This document shows positions 46,618-48,882 of a stretch of DNA of 48,882 nt, piece after piece. The translations under genes and the position numbers were made by a program. Source of the stretch: Anaerostipes sp. (lineage in GTDB: Bacteria; Bacillota; Clostridia; Lachnospirales; Lachnospiraceae); NCBI RefSeq assembly GCF_018381315.1, contig NZ_JAGZSD010000024.1, positions 1-48,882 on the forward strand, read 5' to 3'. The notes beneath the pieces are model-generated. The model worked only from the letters and a program-made list of their open reading frames with translations, did not search any database and was not told where the DNA came from. The stretch's first letter is position 1, and each line of letters opens with the position of its first letter.

Positions 46618-48882
46618 TTATGAGTTATGTTTATAAACAAATCCAATACCTGCGGCAGATAGCTCTGCCAAAAAGATCAAACACAAAACGTCCGCTGTAT
46701 CCCCTGTTTTAGCCACAGATTCTGTTTCATGTGTCTCCCTTTTCTGATATTCCCAGCCGGGAATCTGTTTTTTCCCTGTCTGGTCCTCCTCTTTTGCTGT
46801 ACCGGAGCCGGTTTCTGTACCAGATCCTGATTCTTCCGCTGATGTCTCTGTATTTTTTACTTCCTCTTTCCATTTGGCTTTCAGAGTCATATTTTCATAC
46901 ACAGGATCTTCAAAATTCCATTTGGCCTCATTCCCATCTTTATCTGTATAATACCATCCTTCAAATATAAATCCCTCCCGCACCGGGTCTTCCGGCTTCT
47001 GCACCTTCTTTCCGCTGTCCGTACTCTGCATTTGGGGCGGTTCGCTGCCTCCGTTTGTGTCGAAAGATATTTCTACTGTTCCTGTGAGCAAAACTTCCAC
47101 CGTTACTTTCTCTCCGTCAGGTGTTTCATAGGTCAGAGGAAACCTCCCCGTATTTTTAGATGTTTTAGCTTCATTGATGGCTTTTAATTGTGCCTGGTCA
47201 ATTTTAAAGTCGTCTAATTTCAGATTGTTCCCGTCTTTGTCTTTCCCCTTGATGCCGCAAAGTTCCTTAATCTCCTCTATTTCAAAAGCATTTCCTCCGG
47301 TCTCTTTCTCCACATTGTTGGCTCCCACCATACCTGATCCATTTTGGCTGTCCGGAACTGCTGCATCTGTTCCATTACCTCTTAACGATACGGTGATCGT
47401 TACCTGGGTTCCGCCTTCTGTGGCAATGGTCAATGGAAAATCCCCAATGTCACCTTTCTTTTTAGCCTCATTGATGGCATGGATCTGATCTTTATCCGGC
47501 AAAAGAAACTCTCCCATATCGAACGGATTCCCATCTTTGTCTTTCCCATTGGCTTTCGCTAATTCCTTCATCTGTTCCTCAGTAAATTCTTTGCCGCCTG
47601 TTTTACTGATCACATGATTGGCACCAAGCTGTTCCTTGCTGTCCGGATCGATCTTGTTTTCATCCCGGAACGGACCAAAATAGACCATAGTAAAATACTT
47701 ATCTGCCTTTATATCCTGCCTATTCTGGAATGGGGATTCTTCTGTAAAATCATACTCTGTCTCAGATGTTCCATCCTGAATATATCCCTGATAGCCAGTG
47801 TTGGGGACTGCACAAATATTAGAAACAGTTCCTGCCACAGTATCTCCTGCTTTGCCGCAGCCAATGCCCGGCATGCCTGTATCCTTGTCTCCGACGGCTC
47901 TTACAAGAGTATCTCCGCCGCTGATCACAATATTTGAGGCATTATAACATCTATCTTGTACTACTGTAAAACTTGAAGCATCTGACGGCCCCGTTCCTCC
48001 GGAACCAATGCCCGGCGAATAGCTTCCCCCGGAAGCATAGACCGTACCTCCGGTAATATAAATACCATCTACCGGAGTCACTTTTCCTCCCCCGATGCCT
48101 GCACAGTTGTCTCCGCCCTCGGCCGTAACAATTCCTCCCTCGATGCGGATATTTTTAGCATACATCTTGGTCCCTTCACCATTTGTTCCATATACATAGC
48201 TTCCGCACGCTGCGCCGATCGCACAGTTGTGTCCTCCTGCTTTTGCTGTGACGATTCCGCCTCTGACAGTAAAATTGGTAAATCCAGTCTCTTTTCCTAT
48301 CGTTCTATTTGTAATTATATTTCCAATGGCAGTCGCATGCTCTACAGTCCCCTTCGCTTCCAGAGAACCGCAGGTTTCTTTCGTACACTGATGCCCTTTT
48401 TCACTTGCATGTTCACACTGAATGATCAGTTTTGTATCATCCATTCCATTCTTTACTAACGCTCCATAATTTCTAATTCCGCAAGAAAGCATATTCTTCC
48501 CCACCAACGTGACCGTCACATTGGCATGGGAGACATCCATACAGTTTTTATTTCCGCTGCTGCTGGTAATGCTGACATTATCCAATGTAATGTCAGTGGT
48601 GACTCCTGATTCTACTTTAATACAATTCGAAGTGGTTGTTCCTTTTATCCGGTATCCCAGAGGGTTTAAAGATGTCTCACTGCTTGTACCCCCCCGGTCG
48701 CTCCGGCGCTTGTAAGCGTGATATTTCCTTTGCTTACGTCCAATAAGGTCTGCCCGTCTGCTGTCTTTTTTACAGGCTCTTCCGCTTGTTTTATCGGTAT
48801 GTCCGTGTTCTTTTTACTGCTGGTTTCTTCTTGCTTTTTATTCAAGTTTTTCTCTTCTTCCGGAAGCTCAATTTGCTCCACA
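46618..48882 (-). CDS. P11: short surface-family member, frameshifted at an internal G7, 5' end outside window
   Basis: Incomplete and broken member. From the right edge the frame reads an E/K-rich linker, then TLLDVSKGNITLTSAGATGG; at G7 (48689-48695) it shifts and stops (VQAVRHL, stop). One more G would continue as ATGGGTSSETSLNPLGYRI, the normal family sequence, and then run open to 46618. Downstream are a beta-helix with two Cys motifs (QCTKETCGSL), only two Ig-like repeats instead of four, an InlB-type repeat, an Ser/Glu/Thr stalk, SVAKTGDT, a hydrophobic segment, and a short tail YKHNS with little charge. Signal peptide, leader G tract and promoter, if any, lie beyond the window. Confidence 0.85.
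48689..48695 (-). repeat. G7 run inside the P11 carbohydrate-binding domain
   Basis: Seven C on the plus strand at the ATGGG motif, where the other copies have mixed Gly codons. In frame at 8 (or 5 or 11). Placed differently from the leader tracts. Confidence 0.8.

Overview
The window looks like chromosome of a low-to-mid-GC Gram-positive gut anaerobe of the class Clostridia. Strong AGGAGG-type ribosome binding sites, sigma-A promoters, U-run terminators, sortase-like C-termini and an acyl-CoA operon all fit a Lachnospiraceae member. Anaerostipes is my weak best guess at genus.

The dominant content is a family of eleven paralogous surface proteins (called P1 to P11 here from left to right), all on the minus strand: P1 (cut by the left edge), P2, P3 and P4 at 1-12776; P5 to P10 as an uninterrupted array at 24369-43128; and P11 (cut by the right edge) at 46618-48882. 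Each is about 1000 residues: signal peptide, acidic/basic linker, a glycine-rich right-handed beta-helix resembling carbohydrate-binding domains, four Ig-like repeats (two in P11), one InlB-type B repeat, an AKTGD-type sorting motif, a membrane segment and a basic tail.

Nine of them (P1-P3, P5-P10) carry a run of 9-11 G just after the signal peptide. In all nine the run length puts the signal peptide out of frame with an otherwise intact reading frame of about 950 codons. This is the signature of slipped-strand phase variation, with every copy in the OFF state in this sequence. All ten copies whose upstream region is visible share a CTAAC(C/T/A) box and a TTATAA-like box separated by exactly 20 bases. 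The nine G-tract copies also share an untranslated-leader inverted repeat. P4 has the promoter but neither tract nor inverted repeat and appears permanently ON. Two ECF-type sigma factors with a C-terminal membrane anchor and an extracytoplasmic domain (8684-9793 and 13058-14164) flank P4 and are the obvious candidates to drive the family.

The 14.3-24.3 kb block is ordinary chromosome: a lipid kinase; a MarR regulator with an unusual C-terminal domain; a tightly packed minus-strand operon ung - HAD phosphatase - transglutaminase-like protein - D,D-carboxypeptidase; a divergent ClC chloride/proton antiporter; and a small operon with a PTS glucitol IIA-like protein lacking its histidines, a HAD phosphatase and a SorC regulator. 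At 43.3-46.5 kb lie an HTH-Uma2 protein and a three-gene crotonase / CoA-transferase A / CoA-transferase B operon. No tRNA, rRNA, CRISPR or transposase genes were seen.

Model (inference): membrane-tethered sigma factors switch on a whole family of cell-wall glycan-binding proteins, and random G-tract slippage decides which members each cell actually displays.
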